Source: DASVUC01 sp038237225 (lineage in GTDB: Bacteria > Planctomycetota > Phycisphaerae > Tepidisphaerales > Tepidisphaeraceae). Taken from it: DNA of 64,000 nt. The notes under the pieces are model-generated. The model saw only the letters and a program-made list of their open reading frames with translations, made no database searches and had not been told where the DNA came from. The stretch is from assembly GCA_038237225.1 (NCBI GenBank), contig JBBRYX010000010.1:111730-175729 (forward strand), written 5' to 3'. Positions 15,791 through 25,052 of the stretch are shown piece by piece. Made by a program: the position numbers and the translations under genes. Numbering within the stretch: the stretch's first letter is position 1; each line of letters opens with the position of its first letter.

Positions 15791-16399
15791 ATGGAGATCG
15801 TGACGGCCATCACTGGGGCGAGCGGGGCGCTTTATGCGGTTCGCTTTGTGCAGGGGCTGGTGGGGGCGCGGGTGAATGTGCATCTGGTGGTTTCTCGGCT
15901 GGGCCGGCGGCTGCTGCATGATGAGCTCGGGATGGAGACGGTGGACCTTGAAACGATGGCGGGGCGGTCGTCGCACACGATCAAGCTGTACAACTACAAC
16001 GACGTGGGCAGCCAGCTTGCGAGCGGATCGTTTCTGCACGATGGGATGGTGATCGTGCCGTGTTCCAGCAACACGCTTGCGGAAGTAGCGCATGGACTTG
16101 GCGATAATCTTATTTCTCGGGCGGCGGCGGTGACGTTGAAGGAGCGGCGGAAGTTGATTTTGGTTCATCGCGAGATGCCGCTGTCGCCGATCGATGTCAA
16201 TAATTACAAGCTGCTGACGGATGCGGGGGCGATCGTGGCACCGGCGAACCCGGGTTTTTATTTGAATCCTACGACGGTGGGGGAAATAGTGGATTTTGTG
16301 GCGGCGAAGCTTCTGGATCTTTTGAGTGTGCCGCACCAGATTGGGGCGCGGTGGGATCCCACGCTGACTCGTCCTCCGATGCGAACGGAGATGACCTGA
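15791..16399 (+). CDS. ubiX: UbiX family flavin prenyltransferase
   Basis: UbiX makes prenylated FMN, the cofactor of UbiD-type decarboxylases. The 202-residue flavoprotein has 'TAITGASGALYAVRFVQGL' (FMN phosphate loop), 'VVSRLGRRLL', 'ASGSFLHDGMVIVPCSSNT' with the conserved Ser cluster, 'RAAAVTLKERRKLILVHRE', 'MPLSPIDVNNYKLLTDAG' and 'ANPGFYLNPTTVGEIVDFV'. It lies 4 bases before a UbiA-type prenyltransferase gene and near mqnE, so the likely job is the decarboxylation step of futalosine-derived menaquinone synthesis. The cognate UbiD/MqnL gene is not in the window. Confidence 0.93.
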   Translation: MEIVTAITGASGALYAVRFVQGLVGARVNVHLVVSRLGRRLLHDELGMETVDLETMAGRSSHTIKLYNYNDVGSQLASGSFLHDGMVIVPCSSNTLAEVAHGLGDNLISRAAAVTLKERRKLILVHREMPLSPIDVNNYKLLTDAGAIVAPANPGFYLNPTTVGEIVDFVAAKLLDLLSVPHQIGARWDPTLTRPPMRTEMT

Positions 16400-16403
16400 G
16401 GCC

Positions 16404-17318
16404 ATGTCTCAATCCGCTTCTACTTCGAGTTCAGTGCCTGCCGCTTCTGTCCCTTCGAAGCTCGCGGTATTTGCCGCGGATATTAAGATTGGGCATACGG
16501 TATTTGCGATGCCGTTTGCGCTGCTCGCGACGTTTCTCGCGGCGCGAGGGGTGCCATCTCCGGGCATGCTCGTGCCGATCATCGTCTGCATGATCACCGC
16601 GCGCACCGTCGCCATGGCGGCGAACCGGCTGCTCGATGCGGAACTTGATGCGCGAAACCCGCGAACAGCCAAGCGTGCAATCCCAAGCGGTAAACTCTCC
16701 CGTGTGTTCATGAGCGGCGCTCTTGCCGCATCCGCCGGAGGTTTCATCGCAGCGACGTCGCTCTTCTGGTTTGTCTACAAGAATCCCTGGCCGGTTGTGC
16801 TATCGCTCCCGGTGCTGCTTTATCTCGCCGGATATCCGCTGATGAAGCGCTTTACGCGGCTGTGTCATTATTATCTGGGCGCGGCGCTGGGGCTTGCACC
16901 GATCTGTGCTTATCTGGCCGTCGCGGGGCGGCTTGATCTGCCGCCGATCATTATGGCGGCGGCGGTGCTGTGCTGGACGGCGGGGTTCGACATCATTTAT
17001 GCGTGTCAGGATTATCAGAGCGATCTGGAGACGGGCGTGCGCTCCGTCCCCGCGAAATACGGCATCGGGAAAGCGCTGTGGCTGAGCCGGGCGACACACG
17101 CGATGTCAGCGGGACTCCTGATCGCATTGGGGTGGTCATCGCCGCTGCTGGGGACGATTTACTTCACTGGGGTTGCGATTGCGATTGGGCTGCTCATCTA
17201 CGAGCACACGCTGGTCAAGCCGCACGATCTTTCGAAGCTTAATCTCGCCTTCTTCACGATGAACGGAATCATCAGTTTGATTGTTGGCTCGCTGGGGATC
17301 GTCGACGTCCTCCTTTAG
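16404..17318 (+). CDS. mqnP: UbiA-family prenyltransferase (probably menaquinone, MqnP-like)
   Basis: The 304-residue membrane protein has about eight helices and the two prenyl-diphosphate Asp motifs of the UbiA family: 'NRLLDAELDARNPRTAKRA' and 'YACQDYQSDLETGVRSVPA'. 'DIKIGHTVFAMPFALLATF' is the usual first helix. The enzyme would attach a polyprenyl chain to the dihydroxynaphthoate-type ring. UbiX next door and mqnE 1.5 kb away point to the futalosine route, hence MqnP rather than UbiA; the substrate is inferred from context. Its last 47 bases overlap the end of a convergent sulfatase gene. Confidence 0.85.
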   Translation: MSQSASTSSSVPAASVPSKLAVFAADIKIGHTVFAMPFALLATFLAARGVPSPGMLVPIIVCMITARTVAMAANRLLDAELDARNPRTAKRAIPSGKLSRVFMSGALAASAGGFIAATSLFWFVYKNPWPVVLSLPVLLYLAGYPLMKRFTRLCHYYLGAALGLAPICAYLAVAGRLDLPPIIMAAAVLCWTAGFDIIYACQDYQSDLETGVRSVPAKYGIGKALWLSRATHAMSAGLLIALGWSSPLLGTIYFTGVAIAIGLLIYEHTLVKPHDLSKLNLAFFTMNGIISLIVGSLGIVDVLL

Positions 17319-18735
17319 CGGCGCGGCGCTCGCTTTTGCCCATCTGCTCCGAATCCGTGGACAGGTTCTCCTGAAATTTATCCTTGCCCTTCCAGAGCGG
17401 CGGCTTCAATTCCTGGCTCCATGCATCCCAAAGTTTAGCGAGCCGCCGGGCGTCTTCGGGTTTCTCGTCGCTGATGTCGTGTTTCTCGGAGAGATCTTTT
17501 GAGAGATCGAACAGGCGATCTGGTTTCCCTTGAAATTTGACCAGCTTCAGGTCGCCGCTGCGGATGGCACGCTGCGGGCCGAAGCGCCAATACAGGTTCT
17601 CGTGCGGCCGCTCGTCCGTCTTGCCCATCATCAGCGGCATGAGGTCCTTGCCATCCATGACGCGATCTGCCGGCATCGTTGCGCCGCCCAGCTTCGCGGC
17701 GGTGGCGAAGATATCCAACTGGATGACCGGCTGATTCAGCACCTTTCCTTCGGGCAGTTGGCCCTTCCATTGAGCCATGAAGGGGATGCGGATGCCGCCC
17801 TCCCAGACCTGGCCCTTGTAACCGCTGAGGGGTGTGTTGCGCGACCCGTTGCCTTCGGTTGGCCCGCCGTTGTCGCTGAAGAAAAACACCAGGGTGTTTT
17901 CCTCGAGATGGTTCTTCTTCAGCGTCTCAAGCACGCGGCCAACCCCGTCGTCTTCCGCTGACAGCATGGCAAGCATGTTTCGCCGCTTCGGGTCCTTCTC
18001 ATTGGGGAAGCGAGCCAGGTATTTTTCGGTCACTTCCTGCGGGTTGTGGATCGCGTTGTAAGCGAGGTAGAGGAAGAACGGCCCCTCTTTGTGGCGGTCG
18101 ATGTACGACACCGCCTCGCGGCTGAAGGCATCCGTGAAATATTCCTTTTCATCCACGGGCTCGGTTCCATGGAGCAATGCGTTTTTTCCTGCGCCGGTTT
18201 TCATGTAGCTGTGGGCTCCGCCGAGGAACCCGAAGTATTCATCAAAGCCGCGGGCGGTGGGGTGATAGGGGGGCAGGGTTCCTTCGTGCCATTTGCCGAC
18301 CATAGCGGTTGCATAGCCGGCCTTTTTCATGACCTGCGGGAGCGTGATTTGGTCCAGCGGGAGGCCGAATTTCGCGGGCTCGGTCGGACCGGGGTTCATC
18401 TCGTGACCGAAGCGTTCCTGGTAGCGTCCCGTGAGGAAGCCGGCGCGGGTGGGACTGCACACCGGGCAGGAGACGTAGCCGTTGGTGAAGCGCACGCCCG
18501 CGGCGGCGATGGAATCGATGTTGGGCGTCTTCACATCCTTCGACAACCCTTGCGCGCCGATGTCGGCGTAGCCCAGATCATCGGCGAGGATGACGATGAT
18601 GTTCGGCTTCGCCGCCGCGCGAGCGTTAGCAGGCTCCGCGCCCATTGCTCGCGGCACATCCGAGCATCCCAGGCTCATCCACGCCGCACCGGCGAATACG
18701 CTCAACCCCAGCGCCACCTGTCTCCAGCCCATCAC
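17272..18735 (-). CDS. Secreted sulfatase (arylsulfatase type)
   Basis: The 487-residue protein has a lipoprotein-like signal ('AAWMSLGCSD', Cys24), so it is exported. It carries the type I sulfatase signature: metal ligands Asp52/Asp53 in 'VILADDLGYADIGAQG', the formylglycine-forming Cys93 in 'CPVCSPTRAGFLTGRY', 'ATAMVGKWHEGTL', 'LVFFFSDNGGPTEG' and 'PFMAQWKGQLPEGK'. The target is a sulfate ester on a glycan or small molecule; activity needs a formylglycine-generating enzyme encoded elsewhere. The basic C-terminal tail ('KGGRRRSPASQQSN') is encoded antisense to the last codons of mqnP. Confidence 0.93.
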   Translation of the reverse strand: MMGWRQVALGLSVFAGAAWMSLGCSDVPRAMGAEPANARAAAKPNIIVILADDLGYADIGAQGLSKDVKTPNIDSIAAAGVRFTNGYVSCPVCSPTRAGFLTGRYQERFGHEMNPGPTEPAKFGLPLDQITLPQVMKKAGYATAMVGKWHEGTLPPYHPTARGFDEYFGFLGGAHSYMKTGAGKNALLHGTEPVDEKEYFTDAFSREAVSYIDRHKEGPFFLYLAYNAIHNPQEVTEKYLARFPNEKDPKRRNMLAMLSAEDDGVGRVLETLKKNHLEENTLVFFFSDNGGPTEGNGSRNTPLSGYKGQVWEGGIRIPFMAQWKGQLPEGKVLNQPVIQLDIFATAAKLGGATMPADRVMDGKDLMPLMMGKTDERPHENLYWRFGPQRAIRSGDLKLVKFQGKPDRLFDLSKDLSEKHDISDEKPEDARRLAKLWDAWSQELKPPLWKGKDKFQENLSTDSEQMGKSERRAAKGGRRRSPASQQSN

Positions 18736-18874
18736 GATGCTCCTTCCGATGTGTCGCGAGCGACCGGCCCGCGTTTGCTTCTTGTAACGATCTAACGCCG
18801 ATGCCCTCCGATTGTTTTCAATTCCGACGAAACCCGTGGCACCCGTCTTTCCGCATCTCTATACTCTCAATGTG

Positions 18875-20017
18875 ATGGTGCAGCTCCCGAAAATGCTCGA
18901 TCCCGCGCTCAATCCGGTCGCGGAAAAGGTGCTGGCGGAGGTTCCGCTATCCCACGCGGACGGCATGCTGCTCTACGCCACCCGCGACATTCATGGCTTG
19001 GGCCGTCTCGCCAATCACGTGCGCGAGAGGCTGCATGGGGACAAGACTTATTACAACCGCAATCGCCATATCAATTACACCAATGTCTGCGCGCTCTCGT
19101 GCAAGTTCTGCTCGTTCTACCGCAAGCGCGGCGAGGATGGCGCCTACGAGATGCCGGTCGAGCAGGTGATTGAGGTGGCGAGCAAAGCCGCTGCTGCGGG
19201 GGCGACGGAAGTGCATATCGTTGGGGGGCTGCATCCGTGGCTCAAGTTCGACTATTACCTCGACATGCTGCGGGGGATTCGGGCGGCCGCCCCGCAGCTT
19301 CATGTGAAGGCGTTTACCGCGATCGAGATTATTCACCTCTCTCGCGTTGCGCGGCTGAGCATCCAAGACGTTCTCATCGCCCTGCGCGAAGCCGGATTGG
19401 GTTCCCTCCCCGGTGGCGGCGCCGAGATTTTCGACGACCGCGTCCACGATGAAGTGTTCAAAGGCAAGGTAAGAGAAGACCGCTGGTTTGAGGTGCACCG
19501 CACGGCGCATTCGCTCGGCATCTACTCCAACGCCACAATGCTCTATGGCCACGTCGAAACCCCCGCAGAGCGAATCAACCACTTCCTGAAGCTCCGCGAG
19601 CTGCAAGCCGAATCCCTCGCAGATCATCCAGCGCATTTCAACTGCGTGATTCCCTTGTCGTTCATCCCTGAAAACAGTGAGCTGGGCGCTCTTCCCGGTC
19701 CGACGGGATTGACCGATCTACGCACGCTCGCGATCGCGCGACTCATGCTGCACAACATCGCGCACATCAAGGCGTTCTGGATCATGCAGGGTGTGGGCTT
19801 GTCGCAGTTGGCCCTGGACTGGGGCTGCGATGATCTGGACGGGACGGTCGTTTGGTACGACATCACCAAGCGCGAGGGGAATGGGACGCACCAGGAGCTT
19901 CATGAAGCGGACCTTCGGCGACTGATTCGGGAAGCGGGGCGAACGCCGGTTGAGCGGGATACACTTTATCATTCCGTTCAGCGGGTGAGGCCTGAATCGA
20001 CCGTCGCGCTGGTGTGA
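18875..20017 (+). CDS. mqnE: Aminofutalosine synthase MqnE (radical SAM)
   Basis: MqnE is the radical-SAM enzyme that builds aminofutalosine from a chorismate-derived enolpyruvate in menaquinone synthesis. The 380-residue protein has the 4Fe-4S motif CXXXCXXC (Cys72, 76, 79; 'NVCALSCKFCSFYR'), 'HIVGGLHPWLKFDYYLDML', 'HVKAFTAIEIIHLSRVA' and 'AGLGSLPGGGAEIFDDRV', which separate it from MqnC and CofH. ATG 18875 is chosen over earlier in-frame starts because family proteins begin near 'LDPALNPVAEKV'. It is divergent from the sulfatase, which intervenes between it and ubiX-mqnP. Confidence 0.85.
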   Translation: MVQLPKMLDPALNPVAEKVLAEVPLSHADGMLLYATRDIHGLGRLANHVRERLHGDKTYYNRNRHINYTNVCALSCKFCSFYRKRGEDGAYEMPVEQVIEVASKAAAAGATEVHIVGGLHPWLKFDYYLDMLRGIRAAAPQLHVKAFTAIEIIHLSRVARLSIQDVLIALREAGLGSLPGGGAEIFDDRVHDEVFKGKVREDRWFEVHRTAHSLGIYSNATMLYGHVETPAERINHFLKLRELQAESLADHPAHFNCVIPLSFIPENSELGALPGPTGLTDLRTLAIARLMLHNIAHIKAFWIMQGVGLSQLALDWGCDDLDGTVVWYDITKREGNGTHQELHEADLRRLIREAGRTPVERDTLYHSVQRVRPESTVALV

Positions 20018-20048
20018 TTCGAACCGCTGGGTTTTGTAGAATCCCGTT

Positions 20049-20558
20049 ATGTCTAAGCTGGAACTGCCTCACACGCCGAATTGCCTGGTCTGTGGTCCGT
20101 CGAATCCGCATGGATTGAAACTATCGCTGCACATCGATCCACAGACGGGAGTTGTTTCGGTGACTTTTACTCCTCGACCCGAGCACATCGGCTTTGAAGG
20201 CATCGTGCATGGCGGGATTCTCGCGACGGTTGTGGATGAAGCGATGGTGTGGGCGGCGACGTGGTCGATCAAGAACTTCTGCGTGTGCGGGGATCTGTCC
20301 ACGCGTTTTCGGCTGGGGGCTGCGGTCGGTCAGCCGCTGGCGATCACGGCAAGGGTTGTGTCATCCCGAAGGCGACTCATCGAGACAACCGCGGAAATTC
20401 ATTCCAGCGCGGGTCTGGTCGCCAGCGCCGCCGGCAAGTACATTCCCGTCGCGCCGGAACGCAACGAACAGTTCATGCAAACGCTCATCGACGAAGCCCG
20501 CACCCACCCCGCCGCCGCGTTGCTCACGCGCGGCATCCCCATGGACAAGGATGACTAA
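20049..20558 (+). CDS. PaaI-type hotdog thioesterase
   Basis: This 169-residue hotdog-fold protein has the PaaI/YigI-type core 'IGFEGIVHGGILATVVDEA', with the conserved HGG and catalytic acidic residue, and 'LSTRFRLGAAVGQPLAITA'. An N-terminal stretch 'NCLVCGPSNPHGLKLSLHI' is frequent in this branch. Enzymes of this kind hydrolyse acyl-CoA thioesters; the substrate here is unknown. It follows mqnE by 31 bases, so a menaquinone-linked hydrolysis (as DHNA-CoA thioesterases do in the other pathway) is tempting but unsupported. Its stop overlaps the next start (TAATG). Confidence 0.85.
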   Translation: MSKLELPHTPNCLVCGPSNPHGLKLSLHIDPQTGVVSVTFTPRPEHIGFEGIVHGGILATVVDEAMVWAATWSIKNFCVCGDLSTRFRLGAAVGQPLAITARVVSSRRRLIETTAEIHSSAGLVASAAGKYIPVAPERNEQFMQTLIDEARTHPAAALLTRGIPMDKDD

Positions 20559-21940
20559 TGCTCGACCAAGTGCTTCAAACCATCGACGCCCGCCAGCATC
20601 AGTCGCTGGACATGCTTAAGCAGTTTCTGGCGATTCCGAGCGTCAGCACCAAGCCGGAGCACAAGTCGGACATGGTTCGGTGTGCCACGTGGGTGGCGGA
20701 TCAGCTCAGGTTCGCGGGGCTGGACGCGAATATTCTATCGACGCCGGGGCATCCGGTGGTTGTGGCGAAGAACAAGCACATTCACGGCACGCCGACGGTG
20801 CTGATTTATGGGCATTACGATGTCCAGCCGGCGGAGCCGCTGGATCTTTGGACGACGCCGCCGTTTGAGCCGACGGAGCGCAACGGCGCGATCTACGCGC
20901 GTGGGGCCGCGGATGATAAGGGGCAGGTCTGGTGCCACATGGAGGCCGTCACCGCGTGGCAGGCGCATGGCGGGGTGCCCGTGAACATCACACTGCTCAT
21001 CGAGGGCGAGGAGGAGATCGGATCGGAGAATCTTGGCGACTTTGTGAAGCGCTATCGCGAGGATCTGAAGGCGGATGTGGCAGTGGTCAGCGACACCAAC
21101 CAGTTCGCCAAAAACCTCCCAGCCATTACCTATGGCCTGCGCGGTCTCGTCTACATGGAAGTGAAGATGACCGCCGCGTCACACGACCTGCACAGCGGTC
21201 TGTTCGGGGGCACCGTTGCCAATCCCGCAAATGTGCTCGCGAAGGTGCTTGGGTCTCTGCACGATGAAGAGGGGCATGTGACCGTTGAGGGATTTTACGA
21301 TGACGTGCTCAAGCTCACACCCGATGAGCGGGCGGAGTGGGCGCAGCTTCCCTTCGACGAGAAGCAGTATCAGGCGGGCATCGGCGCGCCCAACCTCTTC
21401 GGCGAAAAAGGTTTTACGACACTCGAGCGCAAGTGGGCGCGCCCGACCTGCGACATCAACGGGTTGACCAGCGGCTACCAGGGTCCGGGCGCCAAGACGG
21501 TGCTTCCGGCGGTTGCCAGCGCGAAAGTTTCCATGCGGCTTGTTCCCAATCAGGATCCGGCGAAGATTGCCGCCAACTTTGAAAAGACGCTGCGAGCGCG
21601 GACGCCGGATACGGTGGAGTTGGAGGTGCATTGCCACAGCCACACCGGGCCCGTGCTGGTGCCGCGGCAGAGCCAGGGGATTCGGCTGGCGGCGGAGGCG
21701 ATTAACATCGGCTTCGGGGTGAAGCCGACCTACATGCGTGAAGGCGGCTCAATCCCCGTCGTCGGGTTGCTCAAGCGCGAGCTGGACGTTGACACTCTTC
21801 TCATCGGCTTCGGACTGGATGATGATCGCATCCATTCGCCCAACGAGAAGTTTGAGTTGGATGCCCTGCACAAGGGGACGCGCACGGCGGCGGCTCTGTA
21901 CGAGCGATTGTCGAAGCTGCCGATCCATACGGTGGTGTAG
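20558..21940 (+). CDS. M20 family metallopeptidase (dipeptidase)
   Basis: The 460-residue protein matches M20 dipeptidases of the CNDP/DapE-like branch: 'FLAIPSVSTKPEHKSDM', 'VLIYGHYDVQPAEPLDLWT' (zinc His and Asp), 'YARGAADDKGQVWCHMEAV' (bridging Asp), 'LLIEGEEEIGSENLGDFV' (catalytic Glu and zinc Glu), 'HDLHSGLFGGTVANPANVL' in the lid domain, and 'GFGLDDDRIHSPNEKF' with the last zinc His. It is cytoplasmic and should hydrolyse dipeptides or acylated amino acids. It shares one base with the thioesterase stop codon, so the two are translated together. Confidence 0.92.
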   Translation: MLDQVLQTIDARQHQSLDMLKQFLAIPSVSTKPEHKSDMVRCATWVADQLRFAGLDANILSTPGHPVVVAKNKHIHGTPTVLIYGHYDVQPAEPLDLWTTPPFEPTERNGAIYARGAADDKGQVWCHMEAVTAWQAHGGVPVNITLLIEGEEEIGSENLGDFVKRYREDLKADVAVVSDTNQFAKNLPAITYGLRGLVYMEVKMTAASHDLHSGLFGGTVANPANVLAKVLGSLHDEEGHVTVEGFYDDVLKLTPDERAEWAQLPFDEKQYQAGIGAPNLFGEKGFTTLERKWARPTCDINGLTSGYQGPGAKTVLPAVASAKVSMRLVPNQDPAKIAANFEKTLRARTPDTVELEVHCHSHTGPVLVPRQSQGIRLAAEAINIGFGVKPTYMREGGSIPVVGLLKRELDVDTLLIGFGLDDDRIHSPNEKFELDALHKGTRTAAALYERLSKLPIHTVV

Positions 21941-21983
21941 GGGCGGGCGCTTCGGCGCGCCGTTTACAGCCAATCGTGGGACG

Positions 21984-23177
21984 ATGAACCCTCAGCTTCA
22001 AGCCGCTTTCGATTTGGGGGAGCTCATCAGACCGTCATGGTCCAGCCATAGTCTTGTTGACCTCGTTCGGGCGCAAGCTGTGCTCGCTGGGGTGTCGAAT
22101 CTCGAGCAGACCCAGCCCACGCGAGATCTCGTGCAGGAGATCGGACAATCCGATCATCACGTGTTCGTGCTTGTTGATGGAATGGGAATCAATCTCGTGG
22201 AGCGGCTGCCGGAGCGATCGCTCATTCGCACGCACTTGCGGAGGGAGATCAACTCGCTATTTCCCAGCACCACCGCTGCTGCGTTGACCACCGTTGCCAC
22301 GGGCGAGTGGCCGAACAGGCACGCGGTGACCGGGTGGTGGACGCACCTGCCGGAGTTTGGACTAACGGCGACGATTCTGCCGTTCATCGACCGGTTCACG
22401 CATCGCGCGCTGACGGATGAGGGTTTGACGGCGGAGAATGTTTTTCCGTGTGATGCGCTGCATCCACGGATGAAGCATCAGCCGCTTTGTATTCTGCCGG
22501 GCAAACTTCCGAATACGCTTTACTCGCTCTACTCGCGCGGGCACACCGCGGCGCTGGGGTATTGGGCGATCGATGCCGCGATCGATGAGCTGATCGCGCG
22601 AATTCAGAAAGCGAGGGCGCCGACTTACACGTATTTGTACATCCCGGACATCGACACGCTGAGCCATCTGCGCGGGTGGGATCATGAGGATGTGGCGGCG
22701 CTGCTGACGTGGGTGGATGGCCAGCTCGGGCGATTGGCCGAGACGGTGGGCAAGCGGGCGCGCATCGTGATCAGCTCCGATCACGGGCACACGGTCGTGC
22801 GCTTGCCGGAGCGACTTCCGATCTACGGTGGTGATCCGATCCTTGACATGCTTGAAGCGCCGCCTTCAGGGAATCCTCCGACGCCCATGTTCCATGTAAA
22901 GAAGGGCCGGCGCGCGGAGTTTGTGCGGCTGTTTGGGGATCGCTTCGCGAGGCATTTCATCCTTCTCAGTTCCGAAGATGCGGAGGAGATGGAAATCACC
23001 GGGCCTGGGAAAATGACGGACCTTGCCAGGGGCCGCTTTGGGCATTTTATTGGGATCGCCAAAGGCGCGCTCACGTTGAAATACTACGAGCGGGGCCGGA
23101 TTCCGGCGGGAGATGACATTGGCGGGCATTCGGGTCTGACGCCGGCGGAGATGCTGATTCCACTGGTCATCGTGTAA
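21984..23177 (+). CDS. Nucleotide pyrophosphatase/phosphodiesterase-like protein
   Basis: The 397-residue protein belongs to the alkaline-phosphatase superfamily, type I phosphodiesterase branch: 'HVFVLVDGMGINLVERLPE' (metal Asp), 'SLFPSTTAAALTTVATGEW' with the catalytic Thr, 'TYLYIPDIDTLSHLRGWDH' (metal Asp and His), and 'IVISSDHGHTVVRLPERLP' (metal Asp-His). The C-terminal 'IGIAKGALTLKYYERGRIP' precedes 'GGHSGLTPAEMLIPLVIV', the last metal His. No signal peptide is visible, so it is probably cytoplasmic. ATG 21984 is used; the frame is open upstream inside the M20 gene but that part is out of register with the family. Confidence 0.88.
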   Translation: MNPQLQAAFDLGELIRPSWSSHSLVDLVRAQAVLAGVSNLEQTQPTRDLVQEIGQSDHHVFVLVDGMGINLVERLPERSLIRTHLRREINSLFPSTTAAALTTVATGEWPNRHAVTGWWTHLPEFGLTATILPFIDRFTHRALTDEGLTAENVFPCDALHPRMKHQPLCILPGKLPNTLYSLYSRGHTAALGYWAIDAAIDELIARIQKARAPTYTYLYIPDIDTLSHLRGWDHEDVAALLTWVDGQLGRLAETVGKRARIVISSDHGHTVVRLPERLPIYGGDPILDMLEAPPSGNPPTPMFHVKKGRRAEFVRLFGDRFARHFILLSSEDAEEMEITGPGKMTDLARGRFGHFIGIAKGALTLKYYERGRIPAGDDIGGHSGLTPAEMLIPLVIV

Positions 23178-23204
23178 GGGAGCGCTGAAAATGGAGGGAT
23201 AACG

Positions 23205-25001
23205 TCACAACCCGGGAATTCCGCCGCCGGTGCTTCGCAGCAGGTCATCCAGCATTCGCCGGGCTTCGACGAGATCCGGCTGGGCGCCGAGCGCGGCGCG
23301 GCACTCGGTAATGGCTTCGTCTGTTCGTCCGGTCTGGGCGCACTCGGCGGCGAGCGCCAAGTGCGCGATGCCGTCTCTCGGATCAAGCGACACGGCCCGC
23401 TTCAGCTCGACCATCGCTTCATCATGGCGCTGCTGCTGCGAGAGCGCGCGGCCGAGCTTAATATATCCCGCTGCGGTGCGCGGCTCGCTCTCGATCGCTT
23501 GCCGCGCGTAGCGCTCGGCCTCGCGGTAATCCTGCCGGATCTGGGCATCGCTGGCGAGGTTAATCAGCACCGGCACATACCTGGGATCGATCTGCAGGGC
23601 ATCGTCATAATATTTCAGCGCCTGCGTGCGCTCGCCCTTGTTCATGTAGGCGAGGCCGAGCTGGTTGAGAAGCGCGAGCTCGCGCGGGCGGACGGCCAGC
23701 CCCTTCTGGTAGAGTGCGATGGCTTCATCGAGCTTCTGTTTCGCGGCGAGTTCGTTGCCGAGGTTGTGGGCGGCCATCCACGCGCGGTCGTTCTTTGCGA
23801 GGGTATCGCGCCAGAGGATTTCAGTGTCGTGGAAGATCTGCGCGTGCTGGAACGTGAGAGTGCCATAGACGAGCGCGAGCACCACTGCGACGGTTGCCAC
23901 CCCCGATGCCTGCCGGATCCAGAGCGACAGCAGGGCGGCGACGCCGACGCAGAAGGCGATCAGCGCAACGTGCTGGAAGTGGTCGGCGACGTAGGAATAT
24001 CGCATGGGGTAGACGTTGAAAAATCCCATTGCGGGGAAGAGCGAGGCGAGAAAGATCAGCGCGAGCGCGATCGGGCCGCGACCTAATCGATGCCGGAGAA
24101 TCCAGAGCAGGACGAGGGTGACGATCGTCGCCGCGAGGGGCAGGTATTGGAGCGGTTGGTGCGGGTCGATGTTCCACTGGGGGTAGAAGAAGATCAGCGG
24201 GTTGGGCCAGACGTCTTTCATCAGATAGAACCAGGGCACCCGGCCGGCGAGGACGAAGCGGCCGATCCAGTTGAGAGACCAGTCATCGCCGACGGCGCCG
24301 ACTTTGACGGTCTCGATGTGGGCGGTGATCAATCCCGCGCCGAGACCGATTGCCAACATGGGGGCGGTCGCGAGGATGTCGCGCGTCGTAATCCGTCCGC
24401 GCTTCCACCAGATGATGATCAGCAGGACGGCGGGGAGCGTGCAGGCGATGGTTTTGCTGAGCAGGGCAGCGATGAAGAGGGCGAGCACGAGCGGATAACG
24501 ATCTGTGCGTCTCGGCTGGTCCTCCCGGAGCGGATCGACCTTCAGGTAGGCGTAGATCGTTGCGATGGAGAAAAGCGCGCACAGGACGTTCTTGCGCTCG
24601 GTCACCCATGCGACCGATTCGACGGCGACGGGATGCAGGGCGAAGAGAACAGCGGCCCAGGGAGCGCCGGGGACTTGCAGTTTTTCGAGCACGAGCCAGA
24701 GAAGCGCGGCAGCGAGGGCGTGCAGAAGGACGTTGTCGAGATGGAAGCCGAACGGGTTCAGCCCCCAGAAGCGGCATTCGAGCCAGAAGCTGGTGTGGAC
24801 GAGCGGATAATACTGCGGCGTCGCCAAAGGACTGAGCCAGATCTGCTTCAAACCTTCGACACTTCTCAGGGTGAAATTGCGCGTGACGTAGGCGTCATCG
24901 TCCCAGATAAATCCTGCGCGCAGCGCGGGGAGATAAGCGACTGCGGCGGCGATGAAGAGGGCGGCGATGAAGAGTTTTCGGTGCAGGGGATTGGTCAGCA
25001 T
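23205..25001 (-). CDS. TMTC-like membrane glycosyltransferase with C-terminal TPRs
   Basis: The 598-residue protein has a signal-anchor, then about ten membrane helices (residues ~8-395) with the acidic 'FIWDDDAYVTRN' (Asp34-36) in the first lumenal loop, as in GT-C fold mannosyltransferases such as eukaryotic TMTC proteins. Residues ~405-590 are about five TPRs ('EAIALYQKGLAVRPRELAL', 'QALKYYDDALQIDPRYVPV'). This polytopic-plus-TPR layout is common in planctomycetes; the role may be protein or lipid glycosylation with polyprenyl-phosphate sugar donors. The donor and acceptor are unknown. It overlaps no neighbour. Confidence 0.75.
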   Translation of the reverse strand: MLTNPLHRKLFIAALFIAAAVAYLPALRAGFIWDDDAYVTRNFTLRSVEGLKQIWLSPLATPQYYPLVHTSFWLECRFWGLNPFGFHLDNVLLHALAAALLWLVLEKLQVPGAPWAAVLFALHPVAVESVAWVTERKNVLCALFSIATIYAYLKVDPLREDQPRRTDRYPLVLALFIAALLSKTIACTLPAVLLIIIWWKRGRITTRDILATAPMLAIGLGAGLITAHIETVKVGAVGDDWSLNWIGRFVLAGRVPWFYLMKDVWPNPLIFFYPQWNIDPHQPLQYLPLAATIVTLVLLWILRHRLGRGPIALALIFLASLFPAMGFFNVYPMRYSYVADHFQHVALIAFCVGVAALLSLWIRQASGVATVAVVLALVYGTLTFQHAQIFHDTEILWRDTLAKNDRAWMAAHNLGNELAAKQKLDEAIALYQKGLAVRPRELALLNQLGLAYMNKGERTQALKYYDDALQIDPRYVPVLINLASDAQIRQDYREAERYARQAIESEPRTAAGYIKLGRALSQQQRHDEAMVELKRAVSLDPRDGIAHLALAAECAQTGRTDEAITECRAALGAQPDLVEARRMLDDLLRSTGGGIPGL

Positions 25002-25052
25002 GCGCTGCTACCTCGGGTGCGCGGGGATGATAACAGGTTTGAACAAACGTGG

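Noticed and set aside
18875..20017. Assignment as MqnC or CofH
   Set aside because: The 'GLGSLPGGGAEI' and 'HVKAFTAIEI' blocks and the cysteine spacing fit MqnE better.
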